From Massilia sp. UMI-21 (GTDB lineage: Bacteria > Pseudomonadota > Gammaproteobacteria > Burkholderiales > Burkholderiaceae_D): a stretch of 64,000 nucleotides of DNA. Under the pieces are notes generated by a model. The model was not told where the DNA came from. It made no database searches and saw only the letters and a list, made by a program, of their open reading frames with translations. The translations under genes were made by a program, and so were the position numbers. The stretch spans positions 3,782,001 to 3,846,000 of the forward strand of contig CP063848.1 in NCBI GenBank assembly GCA_015277795.1, written 5' to 3'. Positions 51,078 to 60,263 of this stretch are shown here, piece after piece. How positions within the stretch are numbered: the first letter of the stretch is position 1; every line of letters begins with the position of its first letter.

Positions 51078-51129
51078 TAAAAAAGCCAGCTCAGGCAGGA
51101 GAGCGTTCGCTCATGCGCCCTTGCTGGCT
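51078..51129 (-). terminator. Intrinsic terminator of the tRNA-Leu (secG) transcript
   Basis: Stem AGCCAGC / GCTGGCT with an inner GAGC-GAAC-GCTC stem-loop, followed on the minus strand by six U residues (51079-51084 side). It starts 12 nt past the tRNA 3' end and insulates the nuo operon. Confidence 0.85.
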
Positions 51130-51140
51130 CTTTCATATCT

Positions 51141-51225
51141 TGGTGCCGACGGCGAGACTCGAACTCGCACAGCTTGCGCCACTACCCCCTCAAGATAGCG
51201 TGTCTACCAATTTCACCACGTCGGC
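51141..51225 (-). tRNA. tRNA-Leu (anticodon GAG), CCA encoded
   Basis: 85-nt class II tRNA. Acceptor GCCGACG pairs with CGTCGGC, followed by A and CCA. D-arm contains AATTGGTAGAC, the anticodon stem CTATC/GGTAG encloses TTGAGGG with anticodon GAG, a long variable arm follows (TGGCGCAAGCTGT) and the T-arm is GCGAG-TTCGAGT-CTCGC. Reads CUC (and CUU by wobble). It follows secG, the same placement as E. coli leuU. Confidence 0.97.
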
Positions 51226-51236
51226 TGGAGACCAGT

Positions 51237-51266
51237 ATTTTACCCTGCTTTAGCACTACTTTTCAA
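51237..51266 (-). promoter_or_regulatory. Sigma-70-type promoter of tRNA-Leu
   Basis: On the minus strand TTGAAA (51261-51266), an 18-bp spacer and TAAAAT (51237-51242), with 11 nt from the -10 box to the mature tRNA 5' end. This gives the tRNA its own promoter besides read-through from secG. Confidence 0.75.
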
Positions 51267-51451
51267 TGCACAAATTGCGCCATCACAAGGAATTTTCGCA
51301 ATTACTCAACATTTCTTTTGAGGCCAGCCAAACTTGAGGGCAGACTCGGCAGCATTGAATGGGCTTTCACCCCTTACTACTTGCAACACGCCCCGAAAGA
51401 CGTGCCGCATTCTACTCCGAAACCGGAACAGGCGTGCAGGCCCGCCCCGAT

Positions 51452-51937
51452 TTACTTGGCCGGCGCCGCTGGAGCCGGCGCCGCCGGTGCGGCGGTGGCC
51501 GGCGCCGGTGCCGCCTGGCCCGGCGCTGCCGGGATGGCCACGCCCGGGGTTTGCGGAATGTCGTTCGCGGGCACGACCGTGGTCGGGCCGGCGTTCGGAC
51601 CGGCGCCCGGCACGTCGCTCGGAATGCCCGTGGCCGGCGCCTTCGACGACGGCACGGTCACGCGCTCCATCACGCCGCCGTCGGTGCCGGCGGCGGTGCG
51701 GCCGTTACTGGCCCAGGCCAGCGCCAGGGTCGATGCAAAGAACACCGCGGCCGCGACGGCGGTCGACTTCGACAGGAAGTTCGACGAACCGGAGGCGCCG
51801 AACAGGCTGCCCGAGGCGCCCGAACCGAAGGCCGCGCCCATGTCGGCGCCCTTGCCGTGCTGGACCAGCACCAGGCCGATGATGGCCAGGGCCGAAATAA
51901 CCTGCACAACAATAATCAGATTGAACACGGTGCTCAT
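51452..51937 (-). CDS. secG: Preprotein translocase subunit SecG
   Basis: Small subunit of the SecYEG channel. 161 residues, longer than the 110 of E. coli. Two helices (FNLIIVVQVISALAIIGLVL; AAAVFFASTLALAWA) flank a Gly-rich loop (GKGADMGAAFGSGASGSLFG). The C-terminal 75 residues are Pro/Ala-rich and end in repeated AAPAPA blocks. Encoded between tpiA and tRNA-Leu, the usual betaproteobacterial order. Confidence 0.96.
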   Translation of the reverse strand: MSTVFNLIIVVQVISALAIIGLVLVQHGKGADMGAAFGSGASGSLFGASGSSNFLSKSTAVAAAVFFASTLALAWASNGRTAAGTDGGVMERVTVPSSKAPATGIPSDVPGAGPNAGPTTVVPANDIPQTPGVAIPAAPGQAAPAPATAAPAAPAPAAPAK

Positions 51938-51985
51938 TGCAATTCCATTCCCAAGTTAACGACGTTTTAAATGCTGCTGCTTCCG

Positions 51986-52088
51986 AGAGCGCCTGACAAT
52001 TCCCCTATGTCTGCGTTGCATCGTCTTGCCGTACTTGCGTACTGTCCGCGACGATGCGCCTTGCCCCATGGGTTTTGTCAGGCGCTCT
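51986..52088. repeat. Long imperfect palindrome (element 2) between tpiA and secG
   Basis: Perfect 14-bp outer arms (AGAGCGCCTGACAA / TTGTCAGGCGCTCT) enclose inner arms GCATCGTC / GACGATGC and a GTAC-rich loop. It lies in the 157-bp gap between the tpiA stop and the secG start and could fold as one hairpin in the tpiA-secG message. Confidence 0.8.
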
Positions 52089-52094
52089 TAATTC

Positions 52095-52844
52095 TTATGG
52101 TGCCGCGCGAATGATGCCGAGGAAATCGGCCGCCTTCAGCGCCGCGCCGCCGATCAGGCCGCCGTCGATGTCCGGCTGCGCCATCAGGTCCGCCGCATTA
52201 TCCGGCTTCATGCTGCCGCCGTACAGCACCAGCGTGTTTTCGGCGGCGCCGGCGTTGCACGCGCGCAGCTTTTCACGCAGGGCGGCATGCACTTCCTGGG
52301 CCATGGCCGGGGTGGCGGTCTTGCCGGTGCCGATTGCCCACACCGGCTCGTAGGCCAGCACGATCTTGTCGACGGCATCGGCGCCGACCGCTTCCAGCAC
52401 GGCATCGAGCTGGGCGCCGACAACGGCCATGGTCTGGCCCGCTTCGCGCTGCGCCAGGGTCTCGCCCACGCAGACGATCGGGGTCAGGCCGGCCTCGAGC
52501 GCGGCCTTGGCCTTCCTGGCCACCTGCGCGTCCGCCTCGCCGTGATAGGCGCGGCGCTCGGAGTGGCCGACGATCACGTAGCGGCAGCCGAAATCCTGCA
52601 GCATCGACATGCACACTTCACCGGTATAGGCGCCGACCGGGTGGCAGGAAACGTCCTGCGCACCCCATGCGACCGGCGTGCCCTTGAGAAGTTCTTCGCA
52701 CTGGTACAGGTATGGTGCCGGCACGCAGACCGCGACGGCGGCCCGGGCATTGCCCAGTCCTTCAAGAATGCCGGTCAGCAGCGTGGCGTTGGCCGCGCGG
52801 CTGCCGTTCATTTTCCAGTTACCTACGACGAGTTTGGGACGCAT
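52095..52844 (-). CDS. tpiA: Triosephosphate isomerase
   Basis: Interconverts dihydroxyacetone phosphate and glyceraldehyde 3-phosphate. 249 residues. Catalytic Lys11 ([10 protein letters not shown]), His94 ([10 protein letters not shown]) and Glu166 ([13 protein letters not shown]) are present, as is the phosphate-binding YGGSM near the end. First gene of the tpiA-secG pair. Confidence 0.98.
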   Translation of the reverse strand: MRPKLVVGNWKMNGSRAANATLLTGILEGLGNARAAVAVCVPAPYLYQCEELLKGTPVAWGAQDVSCHPVGAYTGEVCMSMLQDFGCRYVIVGHSERRAYHGEADAQVARKAKAALEAGLTPIVCVGETLAQREAGQTMAVVGAQLDAVLEAVGADAVDKIVLAYEPVWAIGTGKTATPAMAQEVHAALREKLRACNAGAAENTLVLYGGSMKPDNAADLMAQPDIDGGLIGGAALKAADFLGIIRAAP

Positions 52845-52949
52845 AGTACCCCATCATTAAATTAACCCGCTATTCTAGCGGTCGAATATGTGGCGGTCAA
52901 ACAATGGCTGGGCCACTGCCGACCCTCACTTCCCTTTTGATTCAATCTG

Positions 52950-53930
52950 TTAGACCACTTCCAATACGATCTTGCCAACGTGCGTACTCGACTCCATCAG
53001 CGCATGCGCCTGCGCGGCCTCGGCCAGCGGGAAGCGGCGGTGGATGACGGGCTTGAGTCGGCCCTGCTCGAACAGTGGCCAGACGCGCTCGCGCAAGCTG
53101 CGCGCGATCGCCGCCTTGAAAGCGACCGGGCGCGGGCGCAGGGTCGAGCCGCTGATGGAGAGGCGGCGGCGCAGCACCTGGCCGAGGTCGATCTCGGCCC
53201 TGGCGCCGCCCAGCAGCGCGATCAGGGCGATGCGGCCGTCGTCGGCCAGGCAGTCGATCTCGCGCGGGATATAGTCGCCGGCCACCATGTCGAGGATCAC
53301 GTCGACGCCCTTCCCGCCCGTCAGCTCCTTGACCACGGCGGCGAAATCCTCGCTGCGATAGTTGATGCCGCGTTCGGCCCCGAGCCCCTCGCAGGCGCGG
53401 CATTTCTCATCCGAGCCGGCGGTGGCGAACACGCGGTGGCCCAGCGCGCTGGCCAGCTGGATCGCGGTGACGCCGATGCCCGAGCTGCCGCCCTGCACCA
53501 GCAGGGTTTCGCCCGGCGCCAGCGCGGCGCGGTCGAAGATATTTGACCAAACGGTAAAAAACGTCTCCGGCAGCGAGGCGGCTTCGATCGGACTCAGCCC
53601 GTGGGGAATGGGCAGGCACTGCTCGGCGGGCGCGGTGCAGTATTCGGCATAGCCGCCGCCCTGCACCAGTGCGCAGACCAGGTCGCCCCTGGCAAAGCCG
53701 GCCGCGGCATAATCGCCGCCGACGATCTCGCCCGCCACTTCCAGGCCCGGCAGATCGGATGCCCCCGGCGGCACCGGATACTTGCCGAGGCGTTGCAGCA
53801 CGTCCGGGCGATTGATGCCGGCGGCGTGTACCTTGATCAACACCTCACCGGCCTTGGGCGCAGGGCTGGGGCGTTCGCACAGTTGCAGGACGTCCGGCTT
53901 GCCCGGCTGCGTGATTTCGATGGCGCGCAT
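52950..53930 (-). CDS. NAD(P)H quinone oxidoreductase, zinc-free MDR (PIG3/QOR) type
   Basis: 326 residues, cytoplasmic. N-terminal GroES-like half (MRAIEITQPGKPDVLQLCERP) and Rossmann half with LVQGGSSGIGVTAIQLASALG as the nucleotide loop. Catalytic zinc Cys residues of alcohol dehydrogenases are absent. Family members reduce quinones or handle reactive carbonyls. Single gene between tpiA and a small hypothetical. Confidence 0.93.
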   Translation of the reverse strand: MRAIEITQPGKPDVLQLCERPSPAPKAGEVLIKVHAAGINRPDVLQRLGKYPVPPGASDLPGLEVAGEIVGGDYAAAGFARGDLVCALVQGGGYAEYCTAPAEQCLPIPHGLSPIEAASLPETFFTVWSNIFDRAALAPGETLLVQGGSSGIGVTAIQLASALGHRVFATAGSDEKCRACEGLGAERGINYRSEDFAAVVKELTGGKGVDVILDMVAGDYIPREIDCLADDGRIALIALLGGARAEIDLGQVLRRRLSISGSTLRPRPVAFKAAIARSLRERVWPLFEQGRLKPVIHRRFPLAEAAQAHALMESSTHVGKIVLEVV

Positions 53931-54010
53931 GGAAGCTCCCGTGTTGAAAAAACCACAATTGTACGGGAGTGGGAGAAAAGCTGCGCGCCCGGAATCGTTC
54001 CCCGCCGGGC

Positions 54011-54247
54011 TCAGGAGCGCAGATGGCGGTCCGCCGCCTGCGTCGCGCAGACACCCACCAGGGTATCGCGGCGCAGGCGCACCCGGGTATGCGGGCTGCG
54101 GATCCCGGCCGCCATGCCCCAGGCCGCGGCCCAGCGCAGCGCCCGGTCGGTCTCCGGTCCGAAAGGCCGGGCCGCAGAGGCCCGGTTCAAGGCGGCCGAC
54201 ATGCGCTGCATCGCGTACAGCTTTTTCATCGATACAATCTTGGCCAT
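54011..54247 (-). CDS. Small basic hypothetical protein
   Basis: 78 residues, strongly basic (KKLYAMQRMSAALNRASAA, RVRLRRDTLVGVC). No membrane helix, no known motif. It sits alone in a 376-bp space between two genes of the same strand. Two possible starts exist (ATG 54247, or MKKLYAM at 54229); neither has a good ribosome-binding site. It could be genuine or a chance open frame. Confidence 0.45.
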   Translation of the reverse strand: MAKIVSMKKLYAMQRMSAALNRASAARPFGPETDRALRWAAAWGMAAGIRSPHTRVRLRRDTLVGVCATQAADRHLRS

Positions 54248-54306
54248 GGGACCAAGATAAGCCGTCGGCGCGCCTCCGACCGTTCCTTACCTAACGCTGA
54301 TGCGAT

Positions 54307-55293
54307 TCAGGGCGCGACCGGTTCGCGCGCCACGAACATGGGCGTGCGGCCCGCATCCACCGCCTGCAGCGCCTGTTTCGCCATCGCCAAGGCGCCTTGG
54401 TAAGATTTGGCGGCAGCGATAAAGCGGCCGTTGTGGCAGAACTTCGCGTCCGCCACGCCCGTCACCGCCGCCAGGTCGGCGTCGCGCAGGCCGGCCCAGC
54501 TTTCCGGCAGGTCGGCGCGGGCATCGAAGGTGTCGGTCGTGGCCGGCACGGTGTGCAGCATGTAGCGGTCTTCCGACAGGCTGTGGCTGAGCACGAACAG
54601 CACCTTCGGCATTTCCTTGCGCACCACCGAACTCCAGGGCAGCGCCGCGTTCTTCAGGAACAGCAGGCGGCCATTTTCCATGGTCTCGGCCTGGCGCACC
54701 TGGGCCAGCGCGAGAATGGCGCCGACGCGGTACTTCACCGAATTGACGATGACATCGGCGAGGAAGGCCATCGCCTTGCGGAACTGGGCCAGGCGGTAGG
54801 CTTCGGCCTGCGCGCCGTAGCCCAGGCGCTGCTCGTCCAGCCAGTTCGGATTGAATCCCGAGACCACGGCCGACATGCCGTAGCCGCCCGGCGCGTTCCT
54901 GGCCGCGCCCACGTCCGACAGGTCGAGGTACTGGACGATGTCGGCGTCGATGGCGTAGGCCATCTGCTGCGCGGTGTCGTCTTCGAGCTGCTGGCCGGTG
55001 TGCGCCAGGGCCAGCGCGGCGACGCAGCGCGCGCCGTACTCGCGCCATACCAGGCCGGCGCTGGCATAGGGCACGCCGCTGGCGCGCGCGCCCTCGAAGC
55101 CTTTCTGGTGGTGGTCGAAGCGGCCCGCGGCCGGGTCCCAGACGCCGCCCACGTCGACCACGTAGTCGGCAGCCTCGATGATGGCGGGCTCGCGCGTCCG
55201 GACGATCTCGGCGTCGGGGAACAGGATATGCAGGACGGCCACCGCCCATGCGTCGTCCGCATGGAACTTGCCGTTGTGGGTCACGATGACCAT
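54307..55293 (-). CDS. MYG1 family DHH-like phosphoesterase/exonuclease
   Basis: 328 residues. N-terminal THNGKFHADDAWAVAVL gives the metal-binding Asp pair and RFDHHQKGFEGARAS gives the DHH motif of the MYG1 family. Eukaryotic MYG1 is an RNA 3'-5' exonuclease in mitochondria and nucleus; bacterial relatives are less studied. GGAG lies 7 nt before the ATG. Downstream part (SVVRKEMPKVLFVLSHSL) matches the family's conserved C-terminal half. Confidence 0.88.
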   Translation of the reverse strand: MVIVTHNGKFHADDAWAVAVLHILFPDAEIVRTREPAIIEAADYVVDVGGVWDPAAGRFDHHQKGFEGARASGVPYASAGLVWREYGARCVAALALAHTGQQLEDDTAQQMAYAIDADIVQYLDLSDVGAARNAPGGYGMSAVVSGFNPNWLDEQRLGYGAQAEAYRLAQFRKAMAFLADVIVNSVKYRVGAILALAQVRQAETMENGRLLFLKNAALPWSSVVRKEMPKVLFVLSHSLSEDRYMLHTVPATTDTFDARADLPESWAGLRDADLAAVTGVADAKFCHNGRFIAAAKSYQGALAMAKQALQAVDAGRTPMFVAREPVAP

Positions 55294-55356
55294 GAAAACT
55301 CCAGGATGCTGTAGTCGAGGCACGCATGATACCGCTTCTGCCGCGCCCTGTTGCCG

Positions 55357-56187
55357 TTAGCGCGCGAGCCGCTGCGGATGGGTGTAGAGCACGTGCCGCC
55401 CTTCCCGCACGAAGCCGGCCAGGGTCAGGCCGGCCCGCTCGGCCACCTGCACCGCCAGCGCGGTCGGCGCCGAGATCGCGGCCAGCAGCGGCATGCCCGC
55501 CCGCGCCGCCTTCTGCACCAGCTCGAAGCTGGCGCGACTGGTCACCAGCGCGAAACCGTCGGCCGTATCGCCCCCGGCGCGCGCCAGTGCGCCCACCAGC
55601 TTGTCGAGCGCGTTGTGGCGGCCGATATCTTCGCGCACGCACAGCAGTTCCCCGCGCCGATCCGCCCACCCGGCCGCGTGCACGGCGCCGGTCGCATGGT
55701 GCAGCTCCTGGCGCGCGGCCATCGCCGCCATCGCGCGGTGCAGGGCCTCCGGGTCGAAAGGCGCGGCCGGGCGCGCCTGCGTGTCGGCAAACGCGTCCTC
55801 GTCGAAACAGTCGAGGCTTTCGACCCCGCACAGGCCGCAGCCGGTCACCCCCAGGCGGGCCCGGCGCGTCTGCTTCAGGCGCATCATGGCGCCGGCGGCG
55901 ATACGCATCCCGATCGCGATGCCGTTCGGCGCCTGCTCGACCTCGATGTCGTGGATGTCGCGCGCATCGCGCACGATGCGCTCGCCCAGCGAGAAGCCGA
56001 GCGCGAAGTCCTCCAGGTCCTGGGGCGAGGCCAGCATCACCGCGTGGCTGATGCCGTTGTAGACCAGGGCCACCGGCACCTCGTCCGCCACCACCTCGGT
56101 GGCGGCTTCCAGCGCGCCGTCGCGCCAGCGCCGGGCCGGCAGGCGGCAGGCGCCGGCCGGGGCGAAGAAGCCCTCGCCCGCGTTCAT
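55357..56187 (-). CDS. fdhD: Formate dehydrogenase accessory sulfurtransferase FdhD
   Basis: Transfers sulfur from IscS to the molybdenum cofactor, making the enzyme active. 276 residues. The essential Cys117-x-x-Cys120 pair is in VTGCGLCGVESL; DIGRHNALDKLVG near residue 190 is the other family signature. Starts in the stop of the molybdopterin oxidoreductase gene (ATGA), so enzyme and activator are made together. Confidence 0.96.
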   Translation of the reverse strand: MNAGEGFFAPAGACRLPARRWRDGALEAATEVVADEVPVALVYNGISHAVMLASPQDLEDFALGFSLGERIVRDARDIHDIEVEQAPNGIAIGMRIAAGAMMRLKQTRRARLGVTGCGLCGVESLDCFDEDAFADTQARPAAPFDPEALHRAMAAMAARQELHHATGAVHAAGWADRRGELLCVREDIGRHNALDKLVGALARAGGDTADGFALVTSRASFELVQKAARAGMPLLAAISAPTALAVQVAERAGLTLAGFVREGRHVLYTHPQRLAR

Positions 56188-58502
56188 GCCGTCCCTCCAT
56201 CGCGCTCGAGGACGACATCGATCGCCTTGGCGGCCGGCACCTTGCTTTCCTTGGCGTGGTGCCACAGCGGGATCAGCGGGTTGAGTTCCGGGAAGTAGCC
56301 GGCGATGCAGCCTTCCGGCACGTCGTAGGGGACCACCGCCAGCCCGGCCACGCGGCGTTCGACGCCATCGTCGGCAGCGCAGCGCAGGGCCACCAGGTCG
56401 CCCTGCGCCAGGGCATGCCTGGCCATGTCGGCGCGCGCCATGAACAGCACCATGCGGCTGCCGTAGACGCCGCGGAAGCGGTCGTCGTGACTGTAGATCG
56501 TGGTATTGAACTGGCCGTCGCTGCGCACCGTGAACAGGCGCAGCGTCGCCGGGCCGGTCTTGCGCGCTGCTGCCCGCAGGTCGGGATCGCCCTCCAGCGC
56601 TTCCGGCACCGTGAAGTTGGCCTTGCCGCTGTCGGTGTTCCAGACCCGGCGGGTGGCGGCGATCGGCTTGCGAAAGCCGCCCGGCGTCCACATCCGGGCA
56701 TTGAAATCGTGGAAGATTTCCGGATAGGTGATTTCGATGGCGTCGCGAACGCGCGCATAGTCGGCCACCCAGGCATCCCAGTCGACCCGCGGATTCGGCG
56801 CCAGCGTGGCCTTGGCGATGCCGGCCACGATGGCCGGTTCCGACAGCAGCGTGCCGGCCGCCGGCTCGGCCATGCCGCGCGAACCGTGCATGCAGGCGGT
56901 GCTGTCCTCGACCGTCACCGCCTGCTCGCCGCCCTGCTGGCGGTCGATCTCGATCCGGCCCAGGCAAGGCAGGATGTAGGAAGCCTTGCCGTGGATGAGG
57001 TGGTTGCGATTGAGCTTGGTCGACACCTGCACCGTCAGCGGAATCTCGCGCCAGGCCGCTTCCATCAGCGCGTGCTCGGGCACCGCGCGCACGAAATTCC
57101 CGCCCAGGCCGATGAAGGCCTGCACGCGCCGCGCCAGGATGCCTTCGCAGGCCTCGACCGTGTTCATGCCCTTCTCGCGCGGCGGCTCGAAACCGTACTG
57201 CTCCTTGAGTTTGTCGAGCGGCGCCAGCTCGGGTTTCTCGGTGATGCCCACGGTGCGCTGGCCCTGCACGTTGGAGTGGCCGCGCACCGGGCACACGCCG
57301 GCGCCGGGCTTGCCGATGTTCCCGCGCAGGAGCAGCAGGTTGACCACCATCGCCACGTTCTGCACGCCGTTGCGGTGCTGGGTCAGGCCCATGCCGTAGA
57401 CCGCCATCACGGCGCTGGAGGCGCAGTAGATGGCGGCCGCGCTTTCCAGCGCGCTGCGGCGCAGGCCGGATTCGCGCTCGATGTCCTGCCACGGACAGGC
57501 GCGCACCGCCGCTTCGAAAGCGTCCAGGCCATGGGTATGCGCCTGCAGGAAGTCGGTGTCGAGCACCCGCCCCGCGCCCGCCGCGCGCGCCGCATCGTCC
57601 TGCGCGAAGATCGCCTTGCACAGGCCCATGATGGCGGCGGTGTCGCCGCCCGGCCGTACCTGGTGATACTGGGTGCTGATCGCCGTCTCGGAACCGGTCA
57701 GCATCTCGCCGGGAGACTGCGGATTGGTGAAGCTGACCAGGCCGCGCTCGCGCAGCGGATTGAAGGTGATGACCGGCACCCCGCGCCGGCGCGCCTCCTG
57801 CAGCTGGTGCAGCATGCGTGGGCTGTTCACGCCCACGTTCTGGCCGAAGAAGAAGATGCAGTCGGTGTGTTCGAAGTCGTCCAGCGCCGCGGTGCCGACC
57901 GGCACGCCGAGCGTCTTCTTCAAGCCGACCGAGGTGCTTTCGTGGCACATGTTCGAGCTGTCCGGCAGGTTGTTGTTGCCGTACATGCGCGCCAGCAGCG
58001 CGTACATGTAGGAGGTCTCGAGCGAGGCCCGGCCGGAGCTGTAGAACACCGCCTGCTTCGGGTCGATGCCGCGCAGCGCCGCGCCGATCTCGGCGAACGC
58101 GGCATCCCAGTCGATCGCGCGGTACTTGTCGGTGGCCGGGTCGTAGCGCAGCGGCACGGTCAGGCGGCCCTGGTCTTCCAGGCTGTGGTCGTCCCAGGCT
58201 TCGAGTTCGGTGACCGTGTGGCGTTCGAAGAAATCCGCGCCAATCGCCTTGCTGGTGGTTTCCCAGGCGGTGGCCTTGGCGCCGCTTTCGCAGAATTCGA
58301 AAGGATGCGGATTGGCCGGCTTGGCCCAGGCGCAGCTGACGCAGGCAAAGCCGTCCGGCTTGTTCTGCCTGAGCAACAGCCGGCTGTCCTTCAGGGGTAC
58401 CCGCTGGTGCAGCAGGACGGTGGTGACTTCCTGCACCGAGCCCCAGCCGCCGGCCGGCATGGTCGGGTTCTCGATGCGTAGGTCGCGTGAATGCTTGCTC
58501 AT
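56184..58502 (-). CDS. FdhF/YdeP family molybdopterin oxidoreductase
   Basis: 772 residues, related to formate dehydrogenase H but without its N-terminal 4Fe-4S ligand set in standard form (FACVSCAWAKPANPHPFEFC lies at 52-71). Cys186 in SSNMCHESTSVGLK aligns with the seleno-Cys/Cys molybdenum ligand of FdhF. The C-terminal molybdopterin dinucleotide-binding domain is present (ATLRLFTVRSDGQFNTTIYS). YdeP proteins are linked to acid resistance in E. coli; substrate unproven. Paired with fdhD, supporting a sulfurated Mo cofactor. Confidence 0.92.
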   Translation of the reverse strand: MSKHSRDLRIENPTMPAGGWGSVQEVTTVLLHQRVPLKDSRLLLRQNKPDGFACVSCAWAKPANPHPFEFCESGAKATAWETTSKAIGADFFERHTVTELEAWDDHSLEDQGRLTVPLRYDPATDKYRAIDWDAAFAEIGAALRGIDPKQAVFYSSGRASLETSYMYALLARMYGNNNLPDSSNMCHESTSVGLKKTLGVPVGTAALDDFEHTDCIFFFGQNVGVNSPRMLHQLQEARRRGVPVITFNPLRERGLVSFTNPQSPGEMLTGSETAISTQYHQVRPGGDTAAIMGLCKAIFAQDDAARAAGAGRVLDTDFLQAHTHGLDAFEAAVRACPWQDIERESGLRRSALESAAAIYCASSAVMAVYGMGLTQHRNGVQNVAMVVNLLLLRGNIGKPGAGVCPVRGHSNVQGQRTVGITEKPELAPLDKLKEQYGFEPPREKGMNTVEACEGILARRVQAFIGLGGNFVRAVPEHALMEAAWREIPLTVQVSTKLNRNHLIHGKASYILPCLGRIEIDRQQGGEQAVTVEDSTACMHGSRGMAEPAAGTLLSEPAIVAGIAKATLAPNPRVDWDAWVADYARVRDAIEITYPEIFHDFNARMWTPGGFRKPIAATRRVWNTDSGKANFTVPEALEGDPDLRAAARKTGPATLRLFTVRSDGQFNTTIYSHDDRFRGVYGSRMVLFMARADMARHALAQGDLVALRCAADDGVERRVAGLAVVPYDVPEGCIAGYFPELNPLIPLWHHAKESKVPAAKAIDVVLERDGGTA

Positions 58503-58786
58503 GGCGGCTCCTGATCCGTGGAACAGCCACGCTAGTCCTGTTTCGGGTGCGCCTCGGTGCGTCTGCGAACAGTGGAGGCAGCACGACGGGTCAATCTTCG
58601 GACAGGATTTCCTTGGCCATCAGAAACAATTCTGGTAGGAATATTAATCTTTTCACGCTTCGACATCGCGCAAGCTGCGCGCTTGTTGCCTTCTTGTCCA
58701 GGGCTGCGGGGGTGGCTACATTGATCAAACGAACTCAAGCGTACAAGCCTGAGTTTACCGATGGTCACCACCCAAAGGAGCACGCG

Positions 58787-60133
58787 ATGAAACGCTTCCT
58801 TCCCCTCCTGCTCGATGCCGCCCGCCGCCTCAAGGATGGCATCGCCCTGTCCACCAGACGCTTGAGTCCTCCCCGCCGGCACCTGCTGCTGGGCAGCGCC
58901 ATAGTGGCTGCCGCCATCGCCCTGCAGCCCCACCCGGCCGGCGCCCAGCCCTGGACGACCGAACACTGGACCGGCATCTGGGGCACGGCGTCGGCAGGTC
59001 CGCCGCCGCAAGCCAGCCTGCAGACCTTCTCCGACCAGACCGTCCGGCTGATCGTCCACACCAGCATCGGCGGCAACCGCGTGCGCATCCGCGTGTCGAA
59101 CGAGATCGGCAGCACGCCGCTGACGATCGGCGCGGCGCGCATCGGCCTGCGTGCCGGCGGTTCCGACGTGGCGGCCGGCACCGACCGCGCGCTGAGCTTC
59201 GGCGGGCGCAGCTACGTTACCATTGCGCCCGGCGCGCCGGCCCTGTCCGACCCGGTCGAGCTGAACGTGCCGCCACTGTCCGACCTGGCGCTGAGCCTGT
59301 ACCTGCCCGGCACCGTGCAGGCGAGCACCGTGCACCAGCTCGCCCTGCAGACCAACTACGTGTCCCTGCCCGGCAACTTCACGGCCGCCCCGACCCTGCC
59401 GGTACAGCGCACCATCCAGGTCTGGCCCTTCCTCACCGAAGTCGAGGTCGACAGCGCCGGTCCGGCCATCGTCACGCTGGGCGACTCGATCACGGACGGC
59501 ACCCGCAGCACGCCGGACAGCAACAAGCGCTGGCCCGACTGGCTGGCGCGCCGCCTGCAGACCGAGCGCGACCCGGTCCTCGGCATCAACGCCCGCTTCG
59601 GCATCGTCAACCGCGGCATCAGCGGCAACCGGCTGCTGAGCAATTCGCCGAACCCGCTGGCCGGACGCAGCGCCCAGGAGCGCTTCGACCGCGACGTGCT
59701 GGCCACCGCCGGCGTGCGCTACCTCGTCGTCCTGATCGGCATCAACGACATCGGCAACAGCTCGGCCACCAGTCCGGTCACCGCCGAAGACCTGATCGCC
59801 GGCTACCGCCAGCTGATCCACCGTGCGCGTGCCAAGGGAATCAGCGTGATCGGCGCCACCCTGACGCCGTTCGAAGGCGCGGCGTACTACTCGCCCGAGA
59901 AGGAAGTGGTGCGGCAGGCGCTGAACAACTGGATCCGCAACAACGACGAGTTCGACGGCGTGATCGACTTCGACCGCGCTACCCGCGATCCGGTCCACCC
60001 GAGCCGTTTGCTGCCGGCCTACGACAGCGGCGACCACCTGCATCCGAACGACCTGGGCTACCAGGCGATGGGCAATGCGGTGCCCTTGGCGCTGTTTCGG
60101 AGTGCGGCCAAGCTGCCGCTCGTCGCGAAATGA
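58787..60133 (+). CDS. Secreted SGNH/GDSL hydrolase
   Basis: 448 residues. A long basic N-region then signal helix (LLLGSAIVAAAIALQPHPAGA), an N-terminal beta-rich domain (about 55-210), and an SGNH hydrolase domain with block I GDSITDGTRS, block II GISGNRLL, block III LIGINDIGNS and block V DHLHPNDLGY, giving the Ser/Asn/Asp-His set. Acts as esterase or lipase outside the cytoplasm, substrate unknown. AAAGGAGCACGCG precedes the ATG. Divergent from the ydeP-type gene across 284 bp. Confidence 0.92.
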   Translation: MKRFLPLLLDAARRLKDGIALSTRRLSPPRRHLLLGSAIVAAAIALQPHPAGAQPWTTEHWTGIWGTASAGPPPQASLQTFSDQTVRLIVHTSIGGNRVRIRVSNEIGSTPLTIGAARIGLRAGGSDVAAGTDRALSFGGRSYVTIAPGAPALSDPVELNVPPLSDLALSLYLPGTVQASTVHQLALQTNYVSLPGNFTAAPTLPVQRTIQVWPFLTEVEVDSAGPAIVTLGDSITDGTRSTPDSNKRWPDWLARRLQTERDPVLGINARFGIVNRGISGNRLLSNSPNPLAGRSAQERFDRDVLATAGVRYLVVLIGINDIGNSSATSPVTAEDLIAGYRQLIHRARAKGISVIGATLTPFEGAAYYSPEKEVVRQALNNWIRNNDEFDGVIDFDRATRDPVHPSRLLPAYDSGDHLHPNDLGYQAMGNAVPLALFRSAAKLPLVAK

Positions 60134-60137
60134 CGTA

Positions 60138-60258
60138 CGTAGGGTGGGCCGGGGTGCGTAGCCGCTTCCCCCGCCCAGGCGTTCAAGCCGGCATGCAGGG
60201 ATGTGCGGCCTTTCTTGATTTGCCTGGACGCGCGGACGGCAGAGCCGTCCACCCTACA
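60138..60258. repeat. REP-like pair (copies B and C) after the SGNH gene
   Basis: Copy B (60226-60258, minus strand) has a GGACGGC-AGA-GCCGTCC stem and matches copy A at 11018-11050 in 26 of 33 positions. A diverged partner beginning CGTAGGGTGGGCCGG at 60138 lies in the opposite orientation, so the region is an inverted pair of 121 nt. Confidence 0.65.
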
Positions 60259-60263
60259 AAAAC

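Larger units (their letters stand above)
50851..51140. other. Gap between nuoA and the tRNA gene: palindrome, terminator, nuo promoter region
   Basis: No gene. It holds the tRNA-Leu terminator (51078-51129), a 123-nt imperfect palindrome (50921-51043) and, next to nuoA, AT-richer sequence that should contain the nuo promoter, though I see no clean -35/-10 pair. Short open frames here are products of the palindrome and lack start signals. Confidence 0.6.

Noticed and set aside
50858..51136. 92-residue open frame upstream of nuoA
   Set aside because: It runs through the palindrome and terminator, has no ribosome-binding site and no recognisable composition.
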